DNA from: Nitrosovibrio sp. Nv4
Lineage (GTDB): Bacteria; Pseudomonadota; Gammaproteobacteria; Burkholderiales; Nitrosomonadaceae
Assembly: GCA_945860135.1 (NCBI GenBank)
Contig: CAMAPK010000001.1
Span: 62,001 to 126,000 of the forward strand
Reading direction: 5' to 3'
DNA: 64,000 nt
Part shown: one piece after another, positions 1 through 9,156 of the stretch
How the letters are laid out: every line of letters begins with the position of its first letter
How positions within the stretch are numbered: position 1 is the first letter of the stretch
Program-made: the position numbers and the translations under genes
The notes under the pieces: generated by a model
Database searches by the model: none
Told to the model about the DNA's origin: nothing
The model's input: the letters and a program-made list of their open reading frames with translations, nothing else

Positions 1-794
1 GCAGCCAGTTACGCGCTGCGCAGAGACGGCTGGTGCTGGCACGAATCACCTACGAACGGGAAAAACAGTTGTGGGAAGAGAAGATCTCCGCCAAACAGGA
101 TTATCTCGCCGCCCAACTGGTAATGAACGAAGCCGAGATCGCATCGGATCTCGCTGCAGAAAGACTGCGCGCACTGGGTGTGCAACCCACGCCAGATATG
201 CAAGCAAAGGATCTGACCCGCTACGAGATTCGCGCCCCCATTTCCGGACTTATCGTCGCCAGAGCTGTGGCGCTGGGTACGGCGCTCAAAGATGATGTGA
301 CTATTTTCACCGTGGCCGACATGTCAACGGTGTGGGCGGAGATTACGGTTTATCCGAAAGATCTCGGCGTCATCCGGCTCGGACAGAAAACAACCGTCAG
401 GGCAACGGCAACTGATGCCGAAAGCGAGGGTGTCGTTTCCTTCATCGGCGCGCTTGTCGGCGCACAAACCCGCACCGCCAAAGCGCGGGTGATAGTGGAC
501 AACAAGGAAGGCCACTGGCGGCCGGGTATGTTTCTCAACGTGGAACTGGTGGCAGAAGAAGTTGAAGTGCCGGTCGCCGTATCGGTAAATGCCATTCAGA
601 CATTGCGTGACTGGCCAGTGGTGTTCGGCCGCTATGGCAATTATTTCGAAGCGCGTCCGCTGGAACTGGGCCGCAGTGATGGCAGGATGGTGGAAGTGCT
701 CAAAGGATTTGCTGCCGGGGAGCAGTACGCGGCAGGCAACAGTTTTGCCATCAAAGCCGACCTGGGCAAGGCCGGCGCACTCCACGACCATTAA
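1..794 (+). CDS. RND efflux periplasmic adaptor (CusB/CzcB type), 5' end missing
   Basis: The reading frame is open from base 3 and runs in from outside the window, so the true start is not visible. About 263 residues remain. They show the second half of a coiled-coil hairpin rich in Ala, Glu, Leu and Arg, then a lipoyl/barrel-sandwich return strand (YEIRAPISGLIV), then a beta-barrel domain (VWAEITVYPKDLG) and a membrane-proximal domain. This order is that of membrane fusion proteins joining an inner-membrane RND pump to an outer-membrane channel. It ends 39 bp before a czcA-type gene on the same strand, so the two form an operon for metal cation export. The outer-membrane partner is probably upstream, outside the window. 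The metal (Co/Zn/Cd or Cu/Ag) cannot be told from this part. Confidence 0.9.
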   Translation, partial: SQLRAAQRRLVLARITYEREKQLWEEKISAKQDYLAAQLVMNEAEIASDLAAERLRALGVQPTPDMQAKDLTRYEIRAPISGLIVARAVALGTALKDDVTIFTVADMSTVWAEITVYPKDLGVIRLGQKTTVRATATDAESEGVVSFIGALVGAQTRTAKARVIVDNKEGHWRPGMFLNVELVAEEVEVPVAVSVNAIQTLRDWPVVFGRYGNYFEARPLELGRSDGRMVEVLKGFAAGEQYAAGNSFAIKADLGKAGALHDH

Positions 795-833
795 GCCAGG
801 CAGCCAACCGAAGAAACCAATCAAGGCAAAAAC

Positions 834-3800
834 ATGCTTGAACGCATTTTGCAAATATCGATACAGCAGCGCGTGCTCGTCCTGGTGGCGGTGCTGGCGA
901 TGGCTGCGCTTGGTATCTACAGTTACCAGAAATTACCCATCGATGCAGTACCGGACATCACTAACGTGCAGGTGCAGATCAATACGATGGCGCCGGGTTA
1001 TTCACCGGTGGAATCCGAACAACGCGTAACCTTCCCGATCGAGTTGGCCATGTCCGGCCTGCCCAAGCTCGAGTACACCCGCTCCTTCTCACGTTACGGC
1101 TTGTCACAGGTTACGGTGATCTTCAAGGACGGCACCGACATCCACCTCGTCCGGCAATTGGTAAGCCAGCGGCTGCAGGAAATCAGAACCAAGCTACCGG
1201 TTGGTATCGTACCGACGATGGGGCCCATCTCCACCGGCATCGGCGAGATCTTCATGTGGACTGTCAATGCCGAAAAAGGCGCGCGCAAACCGGACGGCAC
1301 GGCATATAACTCGACTGATTTGCGTGAGATCGAGGACTGGGTCATCAAGCCGCGGATGCGCATGGTCAAGGGCGTAACGGAGGTCAACTCAGTCGGCGGT
1401 TTCGTCAAACAATTTCACGTAACGCCCTATCCCGATAAATTGATTTCTTTCGGACTGACACTGCAGGACGTGATCGCTGCGCTGGAACGCAACAATCTCA
1501 ACGTCGGTGCAGGCTATATCGAGAAAAGCGGCGAACAGCATCTGGTGCGGGTGCCCGGACAAGTGGTGAAGCTGGATGAAATCGGCGAGATTATCCTGGG
1601 CAGCCGTCAGGGAGTGCCGATACGCATCAAGAATGTCGCCGATGTTCTGCTTGGCAAGGAACTGCGTAGCGGCGCCGCTACGCAGAACGGCGAGGAAGTG
1701 GTGCTGGGCACTGCACATATGCTGATCGGCGAGAACAGCCGCACCGTCGCACTGGCGGCGGCCGAGAAGTTGACGGAAATCAATCGCAGTCTGCCCGCAG
1801 GCGTGGTTGCGACCCCTGTCTACAACCGCACCACTCTGGTAAACAAAACCATTCAAACCGTCTCGAATAACTTGCTGGAGGGCGCTGCGCTGGTAATTGT
1901 GGTGCTGTTCGTATCTCTTGGCAACCTGCGCGCGGCACTGATCACCGCACTCATCATCCCGCTGTCGATGTTGTTCACGCTCAGCGGCATGGTAGCCAAC
2001 CAGGTCAGCGCCAACCTGCTGAGTCTGGGCGCGCTGGATTTCGGCATCATCGTCGATGGCGCCGTCATCATTGTTGAAAATTGTATCCGGCGCCTGGCCC
2101 TTGAGCAGTCACGGTTGGGCCGGGAACTGACCCCCTCCGAGCGCTTTGCGGTGGTGTTCGATGCATCCAGGGAAGTGCGGCGGGCGCTGCTGTTCGGGCA
2201 GCTCATCATCATGGTGGTCTATCTGCCCGTGTTCGCGCTGTCGGGGGTGGAAGGAAAGATGTTCCATCCGATGGCTTTCACGGTCCTGCTCGCATTGCTG
2301 GGGGCAATCATACTCTCGGTGACGTTCGTGCCGGCTGCGGTTGCCATGTTTCTCTCCGGCAAGGTAATAGAAAAAGAAAGCGCCGCAGTAGCGTGGGCAA
2401 AGAAAATTTATGCGTCTGCGTTGACTGCTGCCATGCGCAGCAAGGAACTGACCATCACGCTTGCCGTGGTCATTGTAGTGCTGTCCGGTTTGCTGATAAC
2501 GCGCATGGGCAGCGAATTTGTGACCAGTCTTGATGAAGAGGATATTGCGCTTCACGCAATCCGCATTCCCGGTACCAGCCTGACCACCTCCATCGAGATG
2601 CAGAACGAGCTGGAGGATACGATCAAGACCTTTCCCGAAGTGGAGCGGGTTTTCACCAAGATCGGCACCGCCGAGATTGCGACCGACCCGCAACCACCCA
2701 ATCTTGCAGACGTCTTCATCATACTCAAGCCCAAATCGGAATGGCCGGGCCCGCACCACACCAAGGCGGAATTGATAACCGCAATGGAACAGGCGGTACG
2801 CAAGGTGCCAGGCAACAACTACGAATTCACCCAGCCGATACAGATGCGTTTCAATGAACTGCTGTCAGGAGTGCGGGCGGATGTCGCGATTAAGGTATTC
2901 GGCGATGACCTGGATACCCTGCTTATCGTAGGCGAGCAGATCAAGGTGATACTCGGCACCGTCCCCGGCGCGGCGGATGTACGGATTGAACAGATCACCG
3001 GCCTGCCGGTGCTCTCGATCCAGATGGATCGTACAAGAATGGCGCGCTATGGTCTCAATGGCGCTGATGTCCAGGATGCCATCGTCATTGCGGTCGGCGG
3101 CAAAAACGCCGGCATGATTTTTGAGGGTGACCGCCGCTTCGAACTGCAGGTGCGGCTGCCGGAACAGCAACGCAGCGATATCGAAACGCTCAAACGCTTG
3201 CCGATCAGACTGCCTGCTGTGAGCATGGCCGATGGCATCAATGTGCCACTGGCCGGTCTACCCGCTTATGTTGCCCTGGGTGAAGTGGCCAACCTCGAAA
3301 TCATCCAGGGACCCAATCAGGTAAGCCGCGAAAACGGCAAGCGCCGGGTAGTGGTCACCGCCAACGTACGCGGCCGCGACATCGGTTCTTTCGTCAACGA
3401 AGCGGAAACGCTCATCGCCAAACAGGTACAGATTCCAGCGGGATACTGGACGATGTGGGGCGGACAATTCGAGCAAATGATACTCGCGACTCAGCGCCTG
3501 CAGATTGTGATTCCACTTGCCCTGGCACTGGTATTTTTTCTGCTGTACACCATGCTCGGAAATACTCGCGATTGCTTGCTGGTGTTCAGCGCGGTTCCGC
3601 TGGCTGTCACCGGCGGCATTCTGGCGCTGTGGTTACGCGATATCCCCCTGTCTGTTTCCGCCGGAGTGGGGTTCATCGCTATGTCCGGGGTGGCGGTACT
3701 GGATGGTCTGGTGCTGGTGTCGTTTATTCGCAACCTGCGAGAAGAAGGACTGTCTCTGGACAAGGCCATTGAGACTGGCTCTCTTCTCAGGCTGCGTCCG

Positions 3801-4004
3801 GTTCTGATAACCACCTGGGTGGAAACTCTCGGTTTCCTGCCCATGGCGCTCGCCACCAGTACCGGTGCCGAAGTACAACGCACGCTGGCAACAGTGATGA
3901 TCGGCAGCACTCTTTCGCAGTCACTGCTGTCGCTGCTGGTATTGCCAGTGTTATATCATCTGGTGCATCGCCGGGATGCTCCGACAGCGGCACCACAGAC
4001 TTAA
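834..4004 (+). CDS. czcA: Heavy-metal RND efflux pump, CzcA family
   Basis: This 1056-residue inner-membrane proton/metal antiporter has the full length expected of the HME-RND family. An N-terminal transmembrane helix is followed by a large periplasmic porter domain, a helical bundle near residues 340-530, a second porter domain and a second bundle near 880-1045. The transmembrane motif DFGIIVDGAVIIVEN places Asp402, Asp408 and Glu415 at the positions reported as essential for proton coupling in Cupriavidus CzcA. That acidic set favours divalent cations (Zn, Co, Cd) over Cu/Ag, though this is an inference. The adaptor gene lies 39 bp upstream in the same operon. Its stop overlaps the stop of the convergent cytochrome gene by 3 bp. 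Confidence 0.93.
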   Translation: MLERILQISIQQRVLVLVAVLAMAALGIYSYQKLPIDAVPDITNVQVQINTMAPGYSPVESEQRVTFPIELAMSGLPKLEYTRSFSRYGLSQVTVIFKDGTDIHLVRQLVSQRLQEIRTKLPVGIVPTMGPISTGIGEIFMWTVNAEKGARKPDGTAYNSTDLREIEDWVIKPRMRMVKGVTEVNSVGGFVKQFHVTPYPDKLISFGLTLQDVIAALERNNLNVGAGYIEKSGEQHLVRVPGQVVKLDEIGEIILGSRQGVPIRIKNVADVLLGKELRSGAATQNGEEVVLGTAHMLIGENSRTVALAAAEKLTEINRSLPAGVVATPVYNRTTLVNKTIQTVSNNLLEGAALVIVVLFVSLGNLRAALITALIIPLSMLFTLSGMVANQVSANLLSLGALDFGIIVDGAVIIVENCIRRLALEQSRLGRELTPSERFAVVFDASREVRRALLFGQLIIMVVYLPVFALSGVEGKMFHPMAFTVLLALLGAIILSVTFVPAAVAMFLSGKVIEKESAAVAWAKKIYASALTAAMRSKELTITLAVVIVVLSGLLITRMGSEFVTSLDEEDIALHAIRIPGTSLTTSIEMQNELEDTIKTFPEVERVFTKIGTAEIATDPQPPNLADVFIILKPKSEWPGPHHTKAELITAMEQAVRKVPGNNYEFTQPIQMRFNELLSGVRADVAIKVFGDDLDTLLIVGEQIKVILGTVPGAADVRIEQITGLPVLSIQMDRTRMARYGLNGADVQDAIVIAVGGKNAGMIFEGDRRFELQVRLPEQQRSDIETLKRLPIRLPAVSMADGINVPLAGLPAYVALGEVANLEIIQGPNQVSRENGKRRVVVTANVRGRDIGSFVNEAETLIAKQVQIPAGYWTMWGGQFEQMILATQRLQIVIPLALALVFFLLYTMLGNTRDCLLVFSAVPLAVTGGILALWLRDIPLSVSAGVGFIAMSGVAVLDGLVLVSFIRNLREEGLSLDKAIETGSLLRLRPVLITTWVETLGFLPMALATSTGAEVQRTLATVMIGSTLSQSLLSLLVLPVLYHLVHRRDAPTAAPQT

Positions 4005-4876
4005 GGAGTTTTCTTCGGCATGCGTTTTGCCGCGCTCATTGCCCTGAGATAAGCGATGATTTCCTGCGTGACTGTGGCCCGGTTGGGAATCTCTGCGGCC
4101 AATGGCGGCATTGCCGTGTTGTAGCGAATGCTCACCGGATTCTCGATCCAGCGCGCCAGATACCCAGGCTTGAGATACTCAACCACACTGACCGGGTAAT
4201 TGAGTTCAGACGCCTTGCCGCCGCCTTCGCCGTTGATCGTATGGCATGCCAGGCAGTGTTTACGAAAATGCAGAAAACCACGCTGCGCCTGCGCAGATGC
4301 CTGGACAGGCGGAGAAAGATTCGGATACCGAACTGCAAACGTCGTGAGTTCGATGCCGATTACCTGGTAAGGCATGCCGGAAGCGCCGTCGGCGAGCAGC
4401 GCTGTTGATTGCAGGTTGTCCCACACCAAGTAAAGCGGCCCAAGCTGGACCAGCTCGTTATTCTGCAACACATTGATGAGCGTGAATGGCGCACCGTCGG
4501 CACTGGCGAAAGCGAAATAGGCATCATGCGCGAGAAATCTTGCCACCGGAATACTCGGCTGGTATCCGTCCGTGCTGGTGAATACGATCTCCTCCGCCTT
4601 CTCCCATGTCTTGCCAAAAACATGATCCAGCAGTGGTCGCACCGGATAAACCTGGTAAGCGCGTTCTTTTTTCTCGTGCGCTTCGAAAACCTTGAGCGAA
4701 ACTACGGCAGCGATGGCGCCAAAGTCGGTCAGAGACAGGGTTCTGACGACCCGACCTTGATCCCTGAACTCGATGTTGGTGTTGTTTTGCGAGAATGCCG
4801 GTGCCAGCAGGAAAACGTTGCCGCACAAGATAACGAGTATGAATTGGATATAGCGGAAATTTCCTGCAACTCGCAT
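4001..4876 (-). CDS. Exported c-type cytochrome with N-terminal extra domain
   Basis: The start is set at 4876, where an ATG precedes a clear signal peptide (MRVAGNFRYIQFILVILCG, cleavage after AFS). An upstream extension of the open frame lies inside pyrE and is ignored. The mature part has two halves. Residues 30-190 form a domain without heme, with weak resemblance to the beta-rich region of sulfite-oxidase-like molybdopterin proteins. I cannot confirm this and the domain may be something else. Residues 200-285 are a class I cytochrome c with one CLACH heme site and a likely distal methionine in NTAMPPL. It probably passes electrons in the periplasm. It is convergent with czcA and follows pyrE by 25 bp on the same strand. 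The partner enzyme is unknown. Confidence 0.8.
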   Translation of the reverse strand: MRVAGNFRYIQFILVILCGNVFLLAPAFSQNNTNIEFRDQGRVVRTLSLTDFGAIAAVVSLKVFEAHEKKERAYQVYPVRPLLDHVFGKTWEKAEEIVFTSTDGYQPSIPVARFLAHDAYFAFASADGAPFTLINVLQNNELVQLGPLYLVWDNLQSTALLADGASGMPYQVIGIELTTFAVRYPNLSPPVQASAQAQRGFLHFRKHCLACHTINGEGGGKASELNYPVSVVEYLKPGYLARWIENPVSIRYNTAMPPLAAEIPNRATVTQEIIAYLRAMSAAKRMPKKTP

Positions 4877-4901
4877 ACCCTTGCTGCCAATCCTGCTGGA
4901 A

Positions 4902-5543
4902 TCAGGCGACACCATATTGCGTGCGATAGCTTTGCACCGCATGCAGATAGTGCACCAGATCGCCTCTGTCCTGCAGGTATTGCATGATGCTGTCCAGATT
5001 GACGATGCTGACAACCGGGATTCCATAGGTCTGCTGGACTTCCTGCACTGCGGACAACCCTCCGCTGCCGCGCTCCATCCGGTCAAGAGCGATGACGACC
5101 CCGCAGGGGGTGGCATCTGCTGCGCGGATCAGTTCGACCGACTCACGCACCGAAACACCGGCGGAGATGACGTCGTCCACAATCAGCACCCGTCCCGCAA
5201 GCGGCGCACCGACGATGTTGCCGCCCTCGCCGTGATCTTTTGCTTCCTTGCGATTGAAGCAGAAAGAGCGGTTATGTCCGCTCTCGGCCAGAGCGATGGC
5301 AATGGCGCTGACCAGCGGAATGCCCTTGTAGGCCGGGCCAAATAACATGTCAAACGGAAGCTGGGCGGCGAGTATGGCTTTCGCGTAAAATTGCCCGAGC
5401 CTGCGCAGCGAATCGCCGTCGTTGAACAAACCGGCGTTGAAAAAATACGGCGACATCCGCCCCGCTTTGGTTTTGAATTCGCCGAAACACAGCACGTTGC
5501 GGTGGATGGCGAACTCGATGAACTCCTGCCGGAAATCGGACAT
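4902..5543 (-). CDS. pyrE: Orotate phosphoribosyltransferase
   Basis: The 213-residue enzyme converts orotate and PRPP to orotidine 5'-phosphate in pyrimidine synthesis. The PRPP-binding loop is plain (VLIVDDVISAGVS), as are the FGPAYKGIPLV strand and the flexible loop FNRKEAKDHGEGG that carries catalytic Lys. The length matches the family. The start is the ATG at 5543. A longer open frame continues upstream but is the antisense of xth. The gene is divergent from xth with only 27 bp between the starts, so the two promoters must overlap the neighbouring coding sequences. This pyrE/xth pairing is common in proteobacteria. Confidence 0.96.
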   Translation of the reverse strand: MSDFRQEFIEFAIHRNVLCFGEFKTKAGRMSPYFFNAGLFNDGDSLRRLGQFYAKAILAAQLPFDMLFGPAYKGIPLVSAIAIALAESGHNRSFCFNRKEAKDHGEGGNIVGAPLAGRVLIVDDVISAGVSVRESVELIRAADATPCGVVIALDRMERGSGGLSAVQEVQQTYGIPVVSIVNLDSIMQYLQDRGDLVHYLHAVQSYRTQYGVA

Positions 5544-5570
5544 GGCTATGACAAAGCGGAAAAAATAGAC

Positions 5571-6344
5571 GTGCGAATTATAACGCTTAACCTGAATGGC
5601 GTGCGCTCCGCCGCGAGCAAAGGCTTTTTCCGCTGGCTGCCGCTGCAGGATGCCGACATTGTGTGCGTGCAGGAACTGAAAGCCCAGACCGCCGACCTCA
5701 ATGGTGAAATACTCGCACCTGATGACTACCACGGCTATTTCCACTGTGCCGAGAAAAAGGGTTACAGCGGGGTGGGCATTTACAGCCGGCGCAAGCCCGA
5801 CCAGATTATCGAAGGCGTGGGTGTCGCCGCGATCGACGTGGAAGGACGCTATCTGCGCGCGGACTTCGGCAACTTGAGCGTGATTTCCATCTATCTTCCT
5901 TCTGGTTCCAGTGGCGAGCACCGGCAAGCCGCCAAATTCTTTTTTATGCAACAGTTTTTCCCAATACTCAAACAGCTCGCAGCCAGCGGCAGGGAAATCA
6001 TTCTGTGCGGTGACTGGAATATCGCCCACCAGCAAATCGATCTGAAGAACTGGCGTGCCAACCAGAAAAATTCCGGTTTCCTTCCGGAAGAACGCGCCTG
6101 GCTCAGCGAAGTTTTCGACCAGCTTGGGTGGGTCGATGTATTCCGCCGTATCAATCCGGAGCCGGAGCAATATACGTGGTGGTCCAATCGGGGGCAGGCC
6201 TGGGCCAAGAACGTGGGCTGGCGCATCGATTATCAGATTGCCACGCCCGCGATTGCCAGCGAAGCCACGCAGGTTTCAATTTACAAGACAGAACGTTTCT
6301 CCGATCACTCCCCGCTCATCATCGATTACGACTATCGCCTATGA
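5571..6344 (+). CDS. xth: Exodeoxyribonuclease III (AP endonuclease)
   Basis: This is a 257-residue EEP-superfamily nuclease for base-excision repair. The GTG start at 5571 gives the canonical N-terminus MRIITLNLNGVRSA. Upstream codons belong to the antisense of pyrE. Visible family motifs are VQELKAQ (catalytic Glu), the GDWNIAHQQIDLKNW box, and the C-terminal WRIDYQIATPAI and FSDHSPLIIDY motifs with the catalytic Asp and His. Length is normal. The stop overlaps the ATG of the next gene (ATGA), so the two are translationally coupled. Confidence 0.95.
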   Translation: MRIITLNLNGVRSAASKGFFRWLPLQDADIVCVQELKAQTADLNGEILAPDDYHGYFHCAEKKGYSGVGIYSRRKPDQIIEGVGVAAIDVEGRYLRADFGNLSVISIYLPSGSSGEHRQAAKFFFMQQFFPILKQLAASGREIILCGDWNIAHQQIDLKNWRANQKNSGFLPEERAWLSEVFDQLGWVDVFRRINPEPEQYTWWSNRGQAWAKNVGWRIDYQIATPAIASEATQVSIYKTERFSDHSPLIIDYDYRL

Positions 6345-7732
6345 CGCCTGCTGAACCTTCCGGCTGGCTGCAAGCTTTCCGCATTTACACCCATCCGCGG
6401 GTGCTGGGGATGCTGTCACTGGGATTTTCGGCCGGGCTGCCGCTGTTGCTGATTCTCGGTACTTTGTCATTCTGGCTGCGGGAAGCCGGGATAGACCGTT
6501 CCACCATCGGCCATCTGAGCTGGATCGGACTGGCTTATGGTTTCAAGTGGCTGTGGGCACCGCTGGTGGATCGCCTGCCGTTGCCGTTGCTGACGCGGCT
6601 GCTGGGCCGGCGACGTGCCTGGCTGTTGCTGTCGCAAGTAATCATCGCCGTCGCGCTGGTCGGCATGGCCAGCACCGATCCACTCGAAAACCTGACGCAC
6701 ATGGTGTTTTTTGCACTGGCGGTGGCTTTCGCTTCCGCCACCCAGGATATCGCGCTCGATGCCTATCGCATCGAAGCCGTCGCACCGAGATTGCAGGGAG
6801 CAATGGCAGCCACCTATCAGGCAGGTTATCGCGTGGCGATGATTCTGGCTTCCGCCGGTGTGCTGTGGATAGCCGCGGCGGTGGCGCCAGCGGAAGCGAT
6901 TTACGATCACACACCCTGGCGCGTTGCTTACCTGGTAATGGCTGCCTGCATGCTGGTAGGCATTATCACCACGCTCATCATTCGTGAACCGGAAGTTCCC
7001 GTCAGCCACCTCATCTCGGAAAATGAAGCACACGCCCGGCAGGCCATCGCTCACTGGAATCTGAACGCACCGCTCACGGCCGCAGTCGCCTGGCTGTATG
7101 GCGCGTTGGTAGCGCCTTTCCGCGATTTCGTCGTGCGTCATGGCCGTCAGGCGCTGCTGATTCTGGCGCTGATTGCGCTTTACCGCATCTCGGATGTGGT
7201 GATGGGGGTGATGAGCAACCCGTTCTATGTGGATATGGGTTACACCAAGGACGAAGTGGCAACCGTGTCCAAGGTCTACGGCGTCATCATGACTATCGTC
7301 GGCGCAGCCGTAGGCGGGGTGCTTACGGCAAAAATCGGCATCATGCGCACATTGTTCCTGGGAGCCGTGCTGTCGGCGGCAACCAATCTGCTGTTCGTGT
7401 GGCTGGCCGGGCGCGGCCACGATGTGGCCGGACTGGTGTTCACCATCTCTGCTGACAATCTATCGGCCGGCATCGCCTCTTCGGCTTTCATCGCTTATCT
7501 TTCCGGCCTGACCAACTCCGCATATTCCGCCACGCAGTACGCGCTGTTCAGTTCGGTGATGCTGTTGCTGCCGAAGTTCATTGCCGGATTCAGCGGCGAC
7601 TTTGTGGACGCCTATGGTTATGCCAGTTTCTTTACCGCCACCGCGCTACTCGGCCTGCCGGTGCTGGTGTTGGTGTGGCTGGCCGGGCGGGCAAAGTTCG
7701 ATACCACAGATTCCCCGCCGCGCTCCGGCTGA
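6341..7732 (+). CDS. ampG: AmpG-like MFS permease (muropeptide transporter family)
   Basis: This 463-residue inner-membrane protein has about 12 to 14 predicted hydrophobic segments. The N-terminal portion (VLGMLSLGFSAGLPLLLILGTLSFWLREAGI) is the AmpG signature, followed by GLAYGFKWLWAPLVDRLPLP and ASATQDIALDAYRIE. AmpG imports GlcNAc-anhydroMurNAc peptides for peptidoglycan recycling. The start is the ATG overlapping the xth stop. A long open frame extends upstream but is out of phase with xth and not used. The stop lies 13 bp from the convergent metW stop. The family call is strong, the substrate is inferred. Confidence 0.88.
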   Translation: MTPAEPSGWLQAFRIYTHPRVLGMLSLGFSAGLPLLLILGTLSFWLREAGIDRSTIGHLSWIGLAYGFKWLWAPLVDRLPLPLLTRLLGRRRAWLLLSQVIIAVALVGMASTDPLENLTHMVFFALAVAFASATQDIALDAYRIEAVAPRLQGAMAATYQAGYRVAMILASAGVLWIAAAVAPAEAIYDHTPWRVAYLVMAACMLVGIITTLIIREPEVPVSHLISENEAHARQAIAHWNLNAPLTAAVAWLYGALVAPFRDFVVRHGRQALLILALIALYRISDVVMGVMSNPFYVDMGYTKDEVATVSKVYGVIMTIVGAAVGGVLTAKIGIMRTLFLGAVLSAATNLLFVWLAGRGHDVAGLVFTISADNLSAGIASSAFIAYLSGLTNSAYSATQYALFSSVMLLLPKFIAGFSGDFVDAYGYASFFTATALLGLPVLVLVWLAGRAKFDTTDSPPRSG

Positions 7733-7745
7733 TGCCGGCAGAACC

Positions 7746-8363
7746 TTACTGCTGTCGTTCAAACCGGTAGAACGCCAGCATTCCCAGTAAATTGGGGGCC
7801 AGTGAGACTGGGTGATCGCCATTCATCACCCTGCGTTCGAGAATATGCACGCCATGCTGGTGGCAGAATGCTTCAAAATCGCCCAGCGTACAGAGATGGA
7901 TGTTGGGGGTGTCGAACCATTGATAGGGCAGCGTCTCTGAAACAGGCATATGGCCGAACACAACCTGCAGCCGGTTTTTCCAGTAGCCGAAATTGGGAAA
8001 CGAGACAATGCCTTCCTTGCTTACCCGTAGCATTTCCCTGACGATGCCTTCGGTATGTTTCATTGCCTGCAGCGTCTGCGACAGAATCACGTAATCGAAC
8101 GATCCTGATTCGAAACCGGACAACCCCGATTCCAGATCGCTCTGAATCACGTTTACCCCGTTATTGAGACACTGCAGCACATTGGCATCGTCGATCTCCA
8201 CCCCGTAGCCGCGGACATTGCGCGCATCGCGCAGATAGCGCAGCAGCGAACCGTCGCCGCAGCCAAGATCGAGCACTCGCGCACCCGGCTGCACCCAGGC
8301 AGCGATGGCAGCAAAATCTGGCCGGGAGGCAATGGGTGGAATAGGAGCAGCGGTAGCGGTCAT
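7746..8363 (-). CDS. metW: MetW, methionine biosynthesis methyltransferase-fold protein
   Basis: This 205-residue class I SAM-methyltransferase-fold protein has the glycine motif ARVLDLGCGDGSLLRYL, followed by YGVEIDD, DYVILSQTLQ and the MetW-specific SFPNFGYWKNRLQ. MetW acts with MetX in homoserine acylation, the entry step to methionine in many proteobacteria. The ATG at 8363 is preferred. In-frame upstream codons would give a 29-residue extension not typical of the family. It is the last gene of a metX / hugZ-like / metW run on the minus strand. Normally metX and metW are adjacent, so the intervening gene is unusual. Confidence 0.92.
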   Translation of the reverse strand: MTATAAPIPPIASRPDFAAIAAWVQPGARVLDLGCGDGSLLRYLRDARNVRGYGVEIDDANVLQCLNNGVNVIQSDLESGLSGFESGSFDYVILSQTLQAMKHTEGIVREMLRVSKEGIVSFPNFGYWKNRLQVVFGHMPVSETLPYQWFDTPNIHLCTLGDFEAFCHQHGVHILERRVMNGDHPVSLAPNLLGMLAFYRFERQQ

Positions 8364-8456
8364 AATCGTCAAATCAATATTGGCAACAGGCATGGGCCGA
8401 ACGAAGTACGGCACAATCCGGGTTATTGTAGCGCCGGAGACGGCAATCATAAAGTT

Positions 8457-9152
8457 TCATTGTGCTGCCTGCGCTATCGCGATCAGAGCTTGCCGGGCCT
8501 GCTGCGCATCCAATACCGCTTCCGCAAAATCAAACCGCAATATCCTGCCGTCAGCGCGCAGATCAAAACCATCGCAGTCGATTCCCACCATCTCCACTGC
8601 CAGCGCCGCGCATTGATGAAACTGCTGACAGTAGCGGCGCAGAGTGTCGCGGTGATCCGCGTTCATGTGCGCAATGACGTCATCTTCCTGCCCGATCAAT
8701 GGATAAGACGGCAGCAGATAGCTGTTCGCTGCAACCCAGTGGATTTTGCCGAAGCCGCCGATGAAACGCAATGTCTGCGGCACGATGCGGTAGAAGGAAA
8801 AATCAGCCATGGCAAAAATATTTTGCGCTTCCGGAAAATAGCGCAGGTAGCGCTTGCCCGTCTGCAATTTATCCGCCACCGGCTGCGCTGCGCCCACTAC
8901 GGTGATACGTCCCTGCGATTGAATGTCCGGATTATCCTGGCTATGCGTGACCAGGCTCACGCGCGGATCGTGCAGGATGTTGCGGGTATGTTCCGCCAAT
9001 GTGCTGATCAGGATGAGCAGGCTGCCGTCATGCTCCACCAGATAGGGCACGATGGAGCCGAACGGATGACCATTGAATTTCTGCGACAGGGTGCAGAGCG
9101 CGCCGTAACGATGGGCGCGTAACATCTGACGGGCTGCACGCGCGGTACTCAT
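8457..9152 (-). CDS. HugZ-like / pyridoxamine-phosphate-oxidase-fold protein
   Basis: The 231-residue protein has two parts. Residues 1-150 form a split-barrel flavin/heme-binding domain (ARQMLRAHRYGALCTL, then DPRVSLVTH and GRITVVGAAQPV). The C-terminal DUF2470-like domain starts near DVIAHMNADHRDTLRRYC, a motif typical of the HugZ family. HugZ proteins bind or degrade heme to supply iron. Here no heme-uptake gene is adjacent, so the substrate is open. It sits 4 bp downstream of metX and 93 bp upstream of metW, strongly suggesting co-transcription. The start ATG at 9152 is the first in the frame. Confidence 0.82.
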   Translation of the reverse strand: MSTARAARQMLRAHRYGALCTLSQKFNGHPFGSIVPYLVEHDGSLLILISTLAEHTRNILHDPRVSLVTHSQDNPDIQSQGRITVVGAAQPVADKLQTGKRYLRYFPEAQNIFAMADFSFYRIVPQTLRFIGGFGKIHWVAANSYLLPSYPLIGQEDDVIAHMNADHRDTLRRYCQQFHQCAALAVEMVGIDCDGFDLRADGRILRFDFAEAVLDAQQARQALIAIAQAAQ

Positions 9153-9156
9153 GGAA

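Noticed and set aside
2109-2759. Open frame antisense to czcA, 216 codons
   Set aside because: Shadow of a well-conserved gene; composition is His/Arg-rich in the manner of antisense frames.
6467-7420. 317-codon antisense frame inside the AmpG-like gene
   Set aside because: It lies entirely opposite a clear membrane protein gene and shows only His/Gln-rich antisense composition.
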